Part shown: in pieces, positions 17,666 through 26,625 of the stretch | How the letters are laid out: each line of letters begins with the position of its first letter | How positions within the stretch are numbered: the first letter of the stretch is position 1 | NCBI RefSeq assembly: GCF_013371215.1 | Contig: NZ_JABWMH010000002.1 | Coordinates: forward strand, 744,001 to 808,000 | Reading direction: 5' to 3' | DNA length: 64,000 nucleotides | Source: Parasphingorhabdus flavimaris | Lineage (GTDB): Bacteria; Pseudomonadota; Alphaproteobacteria; Sphingomonadales; Sphingomonadaceae | Program-made: the position numbers and the translations under genes | The notes under the pieces: generated by a model | Databases searched by the model: none | Told to the model about the DNA's origin: nothing | Seen by the model: only the letters and a program-made list of their open reading frames with translations

Positions 17666-18099
17666 CTGCTGCCATAGACTTCGCCGGCACGCTCGACAAA
17701 AGCGCTGGTCATCTTGTGCAGCGCCTTGGCAAACATCTGACCGGCCAGTTTCTGGAAGATGCGGTTCTTGAACGTAAACTCGACATAAAAATCAACATGG
17801 CAGCCACCACCATCGCGCGACCGGAAGCGCCATTCATTGTGGAGCTGTTTCAGCGGACCATCCAGATAATCCACATCGATCGCCTGATTGTGGGATTTGA
17901 TCACCCGCGATGAGAATTGCTCGCGCATCCCCTTGAAACCGACCAGGACATCGGCCAGCATCTCTGTCTCGCTGTCGGACCGGATCCGGGTTCCCACCAC
18001 CCAGGGCAGAAATTCCTGATAGCGTCCTACATCGGCGACCAGCGCGTACATTTGCGCAGCGCTATATGGCAGGTCGCGGGTTTCTCTATGGACGGGCAT
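17614..18099 (-). CDS. COQ10/RatA-like SRPBCC protein
   Basis: 161-residue START/SRPBCC-fold protein of the coenzyme-Q-binding COQ10 / RatA group. It opens with the conserved [22 protein letters not shown] pattern, followed by [26 protein letters not shown] and the C-terminal [14 protein letters not shown] helix. In mitochondria and alphaproteobacteria such proteins bind ubiquinone; the RatA name comes from a claimed ribosome-association activity in E. coli. It starts inside the end of lipA (14 bp overlap), so the two share an operon, and its 3' end is antisense to cinA. Confidence 0.87.
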   Translation of the reverse strand: MPVHRETRDLPYSAAQMYALVADVGRYQEFLPWVVGTRIRSDSETEMLADVLVGFKGMREQFSSRVIKSHNQAIDVDYLDGPLKQLHNEWRFRSRDGGGCHVDFYVEFTFKNRIFQKLAGQMFAKALHKMTSAFVERAGEVYGSSYSLSSGNSSSSATSTA

Positions 18100-19039
18100 T
18101 CAAAGCACCTGCGCGCGCCAGTTTTTCCTCGCGAGCCTGACGCATCTTGGCGAAATCATCTCCGGCATGATAGCTGGACCGGGTAAGCGGGCTCGAGGCG
18201 ACCAGCAGAAAGCCTTTCGCCCGGGCGACCGAAGCATAAGCATCGAAGGCCTGCGGCGTGACGAATTCGCTGACCTTCACATGTTTGGTCGTCGGTTGCA
18301 GATATTGCCCCATGGTCAGGAAGTCGACGCCGGCGCTGCGCATATCGTCCATCACCTGATGGACCTCCAGACGCTGCTCGCTCAATCCCAGCATCATGCC
18401 CGATTTCGTGAAGATCGACGGATCAAGCCGCTTGACCTGCTCTAGCAGACGCAGCGACGCATAATAGCGCGCGCCCGGACGGATTGTCGGGTACAAGCGC
18501 GGTACCGTTTCCAGATTGTGATTATAGACGTCGGGACGCGCCGCCACGATAGCCTCTACCGCAGCTTCGGTCTTGTTGCGGAAGTCCGGCGTCAAAATTT
18601 CGATCGTGGTTTTTGGTGTTGTTCGGCGCAGCGCCTCTATCACCTTAACAAACTGGCTGGCTCCGCCATCGGCAAGATCATCGCGGTCTACCGAGGTTAC
18701 GACGATATGCTCCAGTCCCAGCTTGGCAGCGGCATCGGCGGTATGCTGGGGTTCGAGAGCATCGACCGCCATCGGCATGCCGGTTTTGACATTGCAGAAA
18801 GCGCAGGCCCGGGTGCAGACGTCACCAAGGATCATCACCGTCGCGTGTTTCTTGGTCCAGCATTCACCGATATTCGGACAGGCCGCTTCCTCGCATACCG
18901 TATTCAGCTTGTGCTCCCGCATAAGCGCCCGGGTTTTTTCAAACTCTGCACCCATCGGGGCTTTGACGCGAATCCAGTCCGGTTTGCGGAGGCGCTCTGG
19001 TGGGCTGTCGGGCGTTACAATTTTGGTGATTTCGTTCAT
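18086..19039 (-). CDS. lipA: Lipoyl synthase
   Basis: Radical-SAM enzyme that inserts two sulfurs into protein-bound octanoate to make lipoyl groups for 2-oxoacid dehydrogenases. It has 317 residues from the ATG at 19039. The auxiliary cluster cysteines are in [12 protein letters not shown] (C49, C54, C60) and the radical-SAM cluster in CTRACAFC (C75, C79, C82). A 22-residue longer form starting at 19105 would overlap the divergent carbonic anhydrase start, so the shorter one is preferred. The partner octanoyltransferase lipB is encoded 21 kb away in this window. Confidence 0.95.
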   Translation of the reverse strand: MNEITKIVTPDSPPERLRKPDWIRVKAPMGAEFEKTRALMREHKLNTVCEEAACPNIGECWTKKHATVMILGDVCTRACAFCNVKTGMPMAVDALEPQHTADAAAKLGLEHIVVTSVDRDDLADGGASQFVKVIEALRRTTPKTTIEILTPDFRNKTEAAVEAIVAARPDVYNHNLETVPRLYPTIRPGARYYASLRLLEQVKRLDPSIFTKSGMMLGLSEQRLEVHQVMDDMRSAGVDFLTMGQYLQPTTKHVKVSEFVTPQAFDAYASVARAKGFLLVASSPLTRSSYHAGDDFAKMRQAREEKLARAGALNARP

Positions 19040-19103
19040 TTCTATCAAATAGGGAAAGAAAACCACTCTTGCCACCCCTTTAGTCGGTGATATGGATTGA
19101 AAC

Positions 19104-19745
19104 ATGACAATATTTTCAGACCTGCTCGATGGCTACCGCCGCTTCCGTTCCGACCAATGGCAGACGCAGCGCCAACGCTGGGACGAACTCAAGGAAGGCC
19201 AGAGCCCGAAGGTGATGATTATCGCCTGCAGCGACAGCCGCGTCGATCCGACCCAGATTTTCGACACCAATCCCGGCGAGACATTCATCGTTCGCAATGT
19301 GGCGGCCCTCGTGCCCCCGTTTGAAACCACCCCTGGCCAGCACGGCGTGTCCGCTGCGCTTGAATTTGCGGTCCAGTTTCTCAAGGTCGAGGAAGTGGTC
19401 GTCATGGGCCACGGCAGCTGCGGCGGTTGTGCAGCGGCACTGTCCGAGCAGATGAAGGACATGCCGCACGGCAAAGGCGGATTTATCGCCGACTGGATCA
19501 CCTTGCTCGACGATGCCCGGGCCAAGGTCGCGCACGATCACGGCGATCTCGACAGCAAAGCAGCCCAATTGGCGATGGAGCATGAAGGCGTCCGGACCAG
19601 CCTGACGAATTTACGGACTTTCCCCTGCATTCAGGAGAAAGAAGCGAACGGCTCGATTCGTCTGATCGGCGCCTGGTTCGCGATTGCGGAGGGCAAGCTG
19701 CACGTATTGGACGAAAAAGACGATACCTTCTCTGCCGTGGACTGA
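19104..19745 (+). CDS. Beta-class carbonic anhydrase
   Basis: Interconverts CO2 and bicarbonate with a zinc ion. The 213-residue protein carries the zinc and catalytic dyad residues of the beta class: ACSDSR (C42, D44, R46) and GHGSCGGC (H103, C106). [12 protein letters not shown] and the ALEFAV helix are also typical. It reads divergently from lipA with about 64 bp between starts. Downstream is a gap of about 300 bp before the NYN gene. Confidence 0.94.
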   Translation: MTIFSDLLDGYRRFRSDQWQTQRQRWDELKEGQSPKVMIIACSDSRVDPTQIFDTNPGETFIVRNVAALVPPFETTPGQHGVSAALEFAVQFLKVEEVVVMGHGSCGGCAAALSEQMKDMPHGKGGFIADWITLLDDARAKVAHDHGDLDSKAAQLAMEHEGVRTSLTNLRTFPCIQEKEANGSIRLIGAWFAIAEGKLHVLDEKDDTFSAVD

Positions 19746-20043
19746 AGAAAACAGAATATCCTTACTATTCAGAAGGGTAAGCCGACTATTTTACATTGAT
19801 TGGGATATTTATTTCCACAGTGACCTGTCGGCCATCTGATGAACTTTACAAACTTTACAGTGTAATAAAACAAAATAGCCGCTTCCGGTTTCTGTTTGCA
19901 GAACACCCTCCGGACGAGCAGTTGCGTGCACGATCCGCAACCCCGGTATTTCAAAGAGCCGCGCAAAGCATAGCCGTCCGCTTTCGTGTAGGACAGCATC
20001 TTTTCCGCTTGAACGCCCTCGCCCCGCAGTCCATCTTGCCACG
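19746..20043. other. 298-bp gap between carbonic anhydrase and NYN gene
   Basis: No convincing gene. The first half is AT-rich, with ACTTTACAAACTTTACA as a tandem short repeat near 19848. The second half resembles coding composition, but its short frames have no ribosome site or recognisable protein. It probably holds the promoter of the NYN gene. Confidence 0.45.
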
Positions 20044-20805
20044 ATGAAACAACATAATGACAATATCGCTCTGCTGATCGATTCAGACAATGCCAGCCAC
20101 AATGGTCTCGATCCCGTGCTCACCGCGCTGGCCGAACTGGGGACCGTCAATATTCGTCGCGCTTATGGCAACTGGCGCAAGCAATCGCTCAAGGGCTGGG
20201 TTGATATCCTGCACAAATATGGCGTCGAACCGCAGCAACAGTTTGACATGACCAAGGGCAAGAATGCCACCGACATGAAGATGACGATTGACGCCATGGA
20301 CCTGCTGTTTCGCGGCAATGTCACCGGCTTCGGAATCATGAGCAGCGACAGCGACTTCATGCCGCTGGCGATGCGAATCCGTCAGGAAGGCCTGCCGGTC
20401 TATGGTTTTGGCAGCGCCAAGTCGCCGGAAGCGTTCAAACAGGCGTGCAGCCGGTTTATCGACGTCGATGCGCTGGTAAAGGCGGACAAGCGCCATCGGA
20501 CAAGCAGCAAAAGTGACGTCAAGGCGTCGGCAAAGACGGACAACGGGAATATTGCGGGCGAAGGCGGCGCCGGCAAGGTCGATGATGAACTGCTCAACCT
20601 GCTGATCGATGCCTATCTCGCGACCAAACGCGATGCCGAGGGCTACGCCAGCCTGAGCGAAGTCGGCAAGATTGCCGGCAACCGCTCGAGTTTTGACGTG
20701 CGCAACTATGGCTTTTCGAGGCTGTCGGAAATGTTCGAATCCGTTCCGAATTTCCAGACGAAGCGCGATGATAACGGTCAGTTATTTGTGAAGCGGTTGC
20801 GGTAA
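20044..20805 (+). CDS. NYN-domain protein with C-terminal OST-HTH/LOTUS-like domain
   Basis: 253 residues. The N-terminal NYN (LabA/DUF88-like, PIN-like RNase fold) domain covers about 1-150. Its acidic positions are in LLIDSDNAS (D13, D15), KNATDMKMTIDAMDLL and IMSSDSDFMPL. A charged Ser/Lys/Ala linker (about 155-185) leads to a winged-helix domain (about 186-253) resembling OST-HTH/LOTUS. Proteins with this pairing are predicted RNA-cleaving or RNA-binding factors. It stands alone between carbonic anhydrase and putP with no partner to suggest a target. Confidence 0.85.
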   Translation: MKQHNDNIALLIDSDNASHNGLDPVLTALAELGTVNIRRAYGNWRKQSLKGWVDILHKYGVEPQQQFDMTKGKNATDMKMTIDAMDLLFRGNVTGFGIMSSDSDFMPLAMRIRQEGLPVYGFGSAKSPEAFKQACSRFIDVDALVKADKRHRTSSKSDVKASAKTDNGNIAGEGGAGKVDDELLNLLIDAYLATKRDAEGYASLSEVGKIAGNRSSFDVRNYGFSRLSEMFESVPNFQTKRDDNGQLFVKRLR

Positions 20806-20908
20806 AAACTCCTTCTCCCTGGAGGAAGAATATATATCAGACTTTGACGAAGCGACCTTTCCGGAAGGCAGGTGGTGACTCGCGCGGCAAAATCGTTATG
20901 ACCGTCTG

Positions 20909-22387
20909 ATGCAAACCGGAGCCCTGATTTCACTCGCCCTGTATTTCATCCTGATGCTCGCCATCGGATTTTACGCCTGGCGCAAATCCACCGACAGTAG
21001 CGAAGGCTATTTGCTGGGGGGCCGGAACCTCCATCCTGCGGTGGCAGCGCTGTCTGCCGGAGCATCCGATATGTCGGGCTGGCTGCTGCTCGGCCTGCCG
21101 GGCGCGCTTTATGCGGCGGGACTCGTAGAGGTGTGGATCGGGATCGGCCTGTTTGTCGGCGCGCTGGTCAACTGGATCGTCGTTGCCCCGCGTCTGCGCG
21201 AGCAGACAGAAAGCTATGGCAACGCCCTCACCATCCCCGAATTTCTCGCCAATCGTTTCCCCGACAAGGCGCTGGCGTTGCGGGTGACATCGGCGATCAT
21301 CATCGTTTTGTTCTTCGCCGTCTATACCGCAGCGGGCCTGGTCGGCGGCGGCAAATTGTTCGAGACCAGCTTTGCCGGCCTGTTTGGCGACACCGGCATG
21401 AGCGATTATATGACCGGGATATGGCTGACCGCGGGCGTCGTACTGGCCTATACTATGGTTGGCGGTTTTCTCGCCGTCAGCCTGACCGATTTTGTCCAGG
21501 GCTGTATCATGGTCGTGGCGCTGGTGCTGATGCCGCTGGTGGTTCTGACCAGCGATGGCGGTTTCGGCGCGGCAACCGCCCAATTAAACGCGATCGATCC
21601 CGATTTTCTCAGCCTGACCGCAGGATTGTCGTTCATCGGTTTTCTCTCGGCGATTACCTGGGGGCTCGGCTATTTCGGTCAGCCGCATATCATCGTCCGC
21701 TTTATGGCGATCCGCTCGGTGCCGCAGGTGGCGACGGCGCGCAATATCGGTATGAGCTGGATGGGCGTCGCTTTGCTAGGCGCGATCGGCGTCGGCATCA
21801 CCGGACGCGCCTATGTCGAGATGAACGGGCTGACGCTCGAGGACCCGGAAACGATCTTCATCCTGCTGGCTAATACCTTGTTTCATCCCTTGATCACCGG
21901 CTTCCTGCTCGCGGCGCTGCTGGCTGCGATCATGAGCACGATCAGCTCGCAATTGCTGGTGTCGTCCAGTTCTCTGACCGAAGATTTCTACCGCCTGTTC
22001 CTGCGCAAGAACGCCAGCGAGCGGGAGACCGTCAATGTCGGGCGACTGTTTGTCGCCTTGGTCGCGCTGGTTGCAATTTATATCGCCCGCGACCCCGACA
22101 GCAAGGTGCTGGGCCTGGTAAGCAACGCCTGGGCCGGCTTCGGCGCCGCGTTCGGGCCACTGATCCTGCTGTCGCTGACCTGGAAGCGGATGACCGGCGC
22201 TGGAGCGGTGTCTGGCCTGGTTGTTGGCGCCGGCGTGGTGATCCTGTGGATCGCGATGGGCTGGAACAAGGCATTTTTGGGTGGTCCCGGGGTTTACGAG
22301 ATCATTCCGGGCTTCGTCGCGGCGATGGCGGCGATTGTCGGGGTTAGTTTGGCGGGGAAACCGGCCGAGGATATTTCAAACGCCTGA
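20909..22387 (+). CDS. putP: Sodium/proline symporter
   Basis: 492-residue inner membrane transporter of the SSS family with about 13 predicted helices, importing proline with sodium. The sodium-site and family patterns include the GGRNL loop after helix 1, SAGASDMSGWLLLGLPGALYA (the PutP-type ASDMSGW), GLGYFGQPHI, and the SSQLLVSSSSLTEDFY motif in TM8 region. The ASDMSGW and LLGLPG elements point to proline rather than pantothenate or glucose. No putA is near. Confidence 0.9.
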   Translation: MQTGALISLALYFILMLAIGFYAWRKSTDSSEGYLLGGRNLHPAVAALSAGASDMSGWLLLGLPGALYAAGLVEVWIGIGLFVGALVNWIVVAPRLREQTESYGNALTIPEFLANRFPDKALALRVTSAIIIVLFFAVYTAAGLVGGGKLFETSFAGLFGDTGMSDYMTGIWLTAGVVLAYTMVGGFLAVSLTDFVQGCIMVVALVLMPLVVLTSDGGFGAATAQLNAIDPDFLSLTAGLSFIGFLSAITWGLGYFGQPHIIVRFMAIRSVPQVATARNIGMSWMGVALLGAIGVGITGRAYVEMNGLTLEDPETIFILLANTLFHPLITGFLLAALLAAIMSTISSQLLVSSSSLTEDFYRLFLRKNASERETVNVGRLFVALVALVAIYIARDPDSKVLGLVSNAWAGFGAAFGPLILLSLTWKRMTGAGAVSGLVVGAGVVILWIAMGWNKAFLGGPGVYEIIPGFVAAMAAIVGVSLAGKPAEDISNA

Positions 22388-22408
22388 TCAATGTGATATA
22401 TTCGCGGA

Positions 22409-22996
22409 ATGACTTCACAGGATGCCATCCCCACTTCCCATCAAAAGGCGCTGCTGACCACACAGGAATTTTACCTGTTATGTGAATCGGGGACCTTTCT
22501 GGAATGTGCCAAAGCCGAGTTATTGGATGGAGAAATCTATACCATGAACGCACAACATCGACCGCATGTCATGGCCAAAATGGACCTTTACGACGCCATC
22601 AGGGACCAGCTAAAAGTCATAGGTTCAACCCTGCGGGCCGTACTGGAAGCGACTGTTGAACTCGACGCAAGAAACGCTCCCGAACCCGATATAATTCTGA
22701 CATCGGAACCCTATGGCGAAGGCGCAATTCCTGTTTCATCAGTTGCGCTTATAGTGGAGATATCAGACACCACGTTAAAAATGGATATGGGCAAGAAACA
22801 AGCCATCTATGCTCAGGCAGGCGTTGCCGAATATTGGGTCGTCGATTTGGAAGGCGGCAAATTGCATCAGATGTGGTCAGTGAAGGACCATGTTTACCGC
22901 GAAAAACGCGAATTGCCGTTCGGAGCACAGGTCAATTCCGAAACAGTCGAGCAATTGGCTATTACGCTGGACATAGGATCGTCACACCGGGTTTGA
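22409..22996 (+). CDS. Uma2-family (DUF820) restriction-endonuclease-like protein
   Basis: 195 residues, PD-(D/E)XK nuclease fold predicted. Recognisable marks are ELLDGEIYTM near residue 40, the EPDIILTS strand with the candidate catalytic aspartate, LIVEISDTTLKMDMGKKQAIYAQAGVAEYWVVDLE, the usual Uma2 core, and a closing hydrophobic strand. The family is widespread and of uncertain function. It follows putP closely (21 bp) but is probably not related in function. It converges with ettA. Confidence 0.82.
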   Translation: MTSQDAIPTSHQKALLTTQEFYLLCESGTFLECAKAELLDGEIYTMNAQHRPHVMAKMDLYDAIRDQLKVIGSTLRAVLEATVELDARNAPEPDIILTSEPYGEGAIPVSSVALIVEISDTTLKMDMGKKQAIYAQAGVAEYWVVDLEGGKLHQMWSVKDHVYREKRELPFGAQVNSETVEQLAITLDIGSSHRV

Positions 22997-23055
22997 TCCA
23001 ACACCAAGAGGCCAACTCACTGTGGTGAGAGCGGCTCCGGGTGTTAAACCAAGTC

Positions 23056-23080
23056 AGGTAAGATGAGACTCATATTACCT
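23056..23080. repeat. Inverted repeat spanning the end of ettA
   Basis: AGGTAAGATGAG (23056-23067) and CTCATATTACCT (23069-23080) pair at 11 of 12 positions around a single base. The arms include the ettA stop codon, in the convergent space with the Uma2 gene. There is no T run, so it may be a DNA-level palindrome rather than an intrinsic terminator. Confidence 0.5.
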
Positions 23081-24754
23081 GGTCAATTTCTTGTAAGCCA
23101 CACGCGTAGGCCGATCCGCCGCGTCGCCCAGTCTCCGACGCTTATCCTCTTCATAGGCCTCGAAATTGCCTTCAAACCATTCGACATGGCTGTCGCCTTC
23201 AAACGCCAGGATATGGGTCGCCAGACGATCGAGGAAGAAGCGGTCATGCGAGATGACCACGGCGCAGCCGGCGAAGCTTTCGAGCGCGTCTTCGAGGGCG
23301 CGCAAGGTTTCAACGTCGAGATCGTTGGTTGGCTCATCGAGCAACAGCACGTTGCCGCCCTCTTTCAGCATCTTGGCGAGATGGACGCGGTTGCGTTCAC
23401 CGCCGGAGAGCTGGCCGACCTTCTTCTGCTGATCGACACCCTTGAAGTTGAAGGCACCGACATAGGCGCGCGTCTGGACTTCGTTCTTGCCGAAGGTGAA
23501 GAAATCGTGGCCGCCGGAAATTTCTTCCCAGATATTCTTTGCCGGGTCGAGCGTGTCGCGGCTCTGGTCGACATAGCCGAGCTTTACCGTTTCACCGAGC
23601 TCCAGCGAACCATTGTCGGGCGTTTCCTGTCCGGTGATGATCCGGAACAGGGTCGTCTTGCCCGCGCCGTTGGCGCCAATGATGCCAACGATACCGCCGG
23701 GTGGCAGCGAGAATTCAAGATCCTCGAACAATAATTTATCGCCATAAGCCTTGGTCAGACCCTTGGCCTCGATCACCTTGGAGCCGAGCCGCTCCGGCGT
23801 CTGGATGAGTATCTGTGCCTTGCCGACTACGCGGTTTTCCTGCGAAGCGACCAGATCATCGAATGACTTGATACGCGCCTTCGACTTGGTTTGCCGCGCC
23901 TTGGGGCTCTGCCGCATCCATTGGAGTTCGTTGTCGATTGCCTTCTGGCGGCTCTTGTCCTCGCGCTCTTCCTGCGCCATCCGTTTGGACTTGGCTTCGA
24001 GCCAGTTGGAATAATTGCCTTCGAACGGAATGCCCTTGCCGCGGTCGATTTCGAGCACCCAGTTGACGACATTGTCGAGAAAATAGCGGTCATGGGTGAC
24101 GAGAATGACGTTGCCGGCATAATCGATCAGATGTTTTTCGAGCCAGGCGACGCTTTCGGCGTCGAGATGGTTGGTAGGCTCATCGAGCATCAGGATTTCC
24201 GGCTTGTCGAGCAGCAGCCGGCAAAGCGCGACGCGACGCTTCTCGCCACCGGAGAGATCGGTTACCGGGCTGTCCCCAGGGGGGCAGCGCAGCGCTTCCA
24301 TCGCGATTTCCAGCTGGTTGTCGAGAGTCCAGCCATCGACGGCGTCGATCTTTTCCTGCAGCTCGCCCATTTCCTCCATCAGCGCGTCGAAATCCGCGTC
24401 TTCCGGCGGATCGCCCATGATATTGGAAATTTCGTTGAAGCGCGCGACCAGATCCGCGACTTCGCGGACACCGTCCATGACATTTTCCTTGACCGTCTTG
24501 GTCTCGTCGAGCTGCGGCTCCTGCGCCAGATAGCCGACACGAATGCCCTCGCCTGCCCAGGCCTCGCCCTGGAATTCGTCATCCTGGCCCGACATGATCT
24601 TCATCAGCGTCGACTTACCGGCACCGTTTTTGCCGATGATGGCGATCTTCGTGCCCGGAAGGAATTGCAGGTGGATATTGTCGAGCACCGGCTTGGGGGC
24701 ACCGGGAAAGGTCTTGGTCAGACCTTTCATGACATAGCTATATTGGACGGCCAT
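23075..24754 (-). CDS. ettA: Energy-dependent translational throttle protein EttA (ABC-F)
   Basis: 559-residue ABC-F ATPase that binds the ribosomal E site and gates the first peptide bond according to ATP level. Two ABC domains are seen. The first has GKNGAGKST and LSGGEKRRVALCRLLLDKP with LDEPTNHLD; the second has GANGAGKTT and LSGGERNRVHLAKML with LDEPTNDLD. Between them is the linker with the tRNA-interaction motif region (KSKRMAQEER, ELQWMRQSPKARQTKSKAR). There are no membrane segments. The length and the opening YSYVMKGLTKTFPG fit EttA rather than other ABC-F members. Confidence 0.95.
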   Translation of the reverse strand: MAVQYSYVMKGLTKTFPGAPKPVLDNIHLQFLPGTKIAIIGKNGAGKSTLMKIMSGQDDEFQGEAWAGEGIRVGYLAQEPQLDETKTVKENVMDGVREVADLVARFNEISNIMGDPPEDADFDALMEEMGELQEKIDAVDGWTLDNQLEIAMEALRCPPGDSPVTDLSGGEKRRVALCRLLLDKPEILMLDEPTNHLDAESVAWLEKHLIDYAGNVILVTHDRYFLDNVVNWVLEIDRGKGIPFEGNYSNWLEAKSKRMAQEEREDKSRQKAIDNELQWMRQSPKARQTKSKARIKSFDDLVASQENRVVGKAQILIQTPERLGSKVIEAKGLTKAYGDKLLFEDLEFSLPPGGIVGIIGANGAGKTTLFRIITGQETPDNGSLELGETVKLGYVDQSRDTLDPAKNIWEEISGGHDFFTFGKNEVQTRAYVGAFNFKGVDQQKKVGQLSGGERNRVHLAKMLKEGGNVLLLDEPTNDLDVETLRALEDALESFAGCAVVISHDRFFLDRLATHILAFEGDSHVEWFEGNFEAYEEDKRRRLGDAADRPTRVAYKKLTR

Positions 24755-24951
24755 ATTTATTCTTTCTCAGTCTATATCATTAATGCGGAGCCAGTCGAAG
24801 GGCGCTGTTGGCGCACCAGGGTTCGAGGAAGCGCAGCATTAACGGGAAATGGGGCTTGTTTGATGGTTCATGTAGCTATTCCGCCCGCCAGTCGCAAGAG
24901 ACCATTGCCCAGACTATTGGCAAACCGCAAAAGGCGGGTTAGGCAGCGGTA

Positions 24952-26340
24952 ATGAGAAACATAACCACCCTGCTCGCTGGCGCCTCGGCGCTGATTCTGT
25001 CCACTGCTGCTCTCGCTGACAATCACGGGGTCAAGGCCTTGCAAACCAAGGCTCTACAGGATGATGTCGCCTATGATATTATCGAAGGCATGACCACCGA
25101 AGTCGGACCACGCCAGGCAGGCACCCAGCAGGAAGCCCGGGCGCGGGTCTGGTCGGTTGAAAAGCTCAAATCCCTGGGGTTCGAGAATGTCCGCGACGAA
25201 GCGTTCATGATGCCGACCTGGGTGCGGGGCGAGGAGACTGCGGCAGTAGTAGCGCCCTACCCGCAAAAGCTGATGGTCACGGCCTTGGGCAATAGCGCCA
25301 GCACCGGCGCAAAGGGGATCACCGCAGAAATCGCCTATTTCGATTCTCTGGAAGCGATGAAGGCGGTTCCCGATGGCAGTCTCGCTGGCAAGATCGCCTT
25401 TGTTACCCACGAGATGCACCGGACGCAGGATGGCTCCAGCTATAGCGCTTTCGGTCCGATTCGCTGGGTTGGACCGTCGATCGCTTCACAAAAAGGCGCA
25501 TCGGCTTATGTCATCAAGTCGATCGGTACGGACAATCATCGCAATCCCCACACCGGCAGCACCGGCTTTGGCGAAGGCGTGAAACCGATCCCGGCGGGGG
25601 CCTTGTCGCTGCCCGACGCCGACAATCTCGAGCGGATGGTAAAGCTGGCTCAGAAATCCGGAAAACCGGTGACGATGAATTTGGTGCTGACCCCCAAGAA
25701 TATCGGTCAGCAGCAATCCGGCAACGTCATCGCCGAAGTGGTCGGCCGCGACCCCAGCCTGCCGATGATTTTGATTGCCTGCCATCTCGACAGCTGGGAT
25801 CTGGCGACCGGAGCATTTGATGATGCGGCGGGCTGCGGGATCATCACCGCTGCTGCAAAGAATATCAAGGATCACGGACAACCACTTCGAACTATTAGAT
25901 TATTATGGGCGGGCGCAGAAGAGGTCGGCATATGGGGCGGCAAAGCCTATCGCGATGCCCATCGCGACAAGAAACATGCGATTGCGATGGAATCGGATTT
26001 CGGTGCCGACAATATCTGGAGAGTGGAATTCACTCTGCCCGATGAAGCAAAAAAAGTGGCCGACGAGATTTCTGCAAATCTGCTGAATCTCGGCATTGGT
26101 CGTTCCGGCGGCCAGGCCGGTGGCGGCGCGGATATCGGGCCGATCATCGCAGATGGCAATCTCGCAATCATTGACCTGCAACAGGACGGAAGCCGCTATT
26201 TCGACCTTCATCATACGCCGGACGATACGCTCGACAAGATCGATCCCGAACAAGTGCGCCAGAATGTCGCCGCTTGGACCACGGTATTGTCGATCATCGC
26301 GAATAGCGATGCGGACTTCACCATGCCGGTGAAAAAGTGA
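24952..26340 (+). CDS. Exported M28-family metallopeptidase
   Basis: 462 residues with a signal peptide (residues 1-22, cleavage after ALA near ALADN), so periplasmic. The M28 di-zinc site is visible: IACHLDSWDLATGAFDDAAGCG (His, Asp, bridging Asp), the catalytic and metal glutamates in LLWAGAEEVG, ESDFGADN, and the final histidine in DLHHTPDDT. A PA-type insert (about 120-200) lies before the catalytic core. Family members are aminopeptidases or carboxypeptidases of the PGCP type. The stop overlaps the GTG of a small lipoprotein gene, implying joint expression. Confidence 0.9.
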   Translation: MRNITTLLAGASALILSTAALADNHGVKALQTKALQDDVAYDIIEGMTTEVGPRQAGTQQEARARVWSVEKLKSLGFENVRDEAFMMPTWVRGEETAAVVAPYPQKLMVTALGNSASTGAKGITAEIAYFDSLEAMKAVPDGSLAGKIAFVTHEMHRTQDGSSYSAFGPIRWVGPSIASQKGASAYVIKSIGTDNHRNPHTGSTGFGEGVKPIPAGALSLPDADNLERMVKLAQKSGKPVTMNLVLTPKNIGQQQSGNVIAEVVGRDPSLPMILIACHLDSWDLATGAFDDAAGCGIITAAAKNIKDHGQPLRTIRLLWAGAEEVGIWGGKAYRDAHRDKKHAIAMESDFGADNIWRVEFTLPDEAKKVADEISANLLNLGIGRSGGQAGGGADIGPIIADGNLAIIDLQQDGSRYFDLHHTPDDTLDKIDPEQVRQNVAAWTTVLSIIANSDADFTMPVKK

Positions 26341-26582
26341 AGAGCCTCAAACTCCTTTTACCAGCGATGTTGATGCTGGGAGCCTGCTCCGAAAGCCCGA
26401 TCGAGGATCAGGGCGAAGAAGCGATTGCGGAACTGGAGAAAGAGATTGAGGAGGATGCCCAGTCTCTCGAAGAAGCGGCGGATGAGGCGGTCAAGGCGCT
26501 GGCAGAGGATATCGACTCCCAACTGGCAGCCGATGGCGTGAGCGCTCCGCCGGGTCCGTCGACACAGAGCACTGAAGAATAA
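26337..26582 (+). CDS. Small acidic lipoprotein, coupled to the M28 peptidase
   Basis: 81 residues from a GTG that overlaps the peptidase stop (GTGA). A lipoprotein signal ends in the lipobox MLGAC (C17), giving a mature lipoprotein of about 65 residues. The mature part is very rich in Glu, Asp and Ala (EEAIAELEKEIEEDAQSLEEA) and is probably one amphipathic helix or coiled coil. Function is not recognised. The translational coupling suggests a helper or anchor role near the exported peptidase, which is inference only. Confidence 0.72.
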   Translation: MKSLKLLLPAMLMLGACSESPIEDQGEEAIAELEKEIEEDAQSLEEAADEAVKALAEDIDSQLAADGVSAPPGPSTQSTEE

Positions 26583-26625
26583 GAGATAGGCTACTGCCTG
26601 CCGGGCATTCCCGAAACATTCAAGA

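Noticed and set aside
19796-20047. 83-codon frame in the gap before the NYN gene
   Set aside because: No ribosome site, no family, and it ends just inside the next gene; kept as intergenic.
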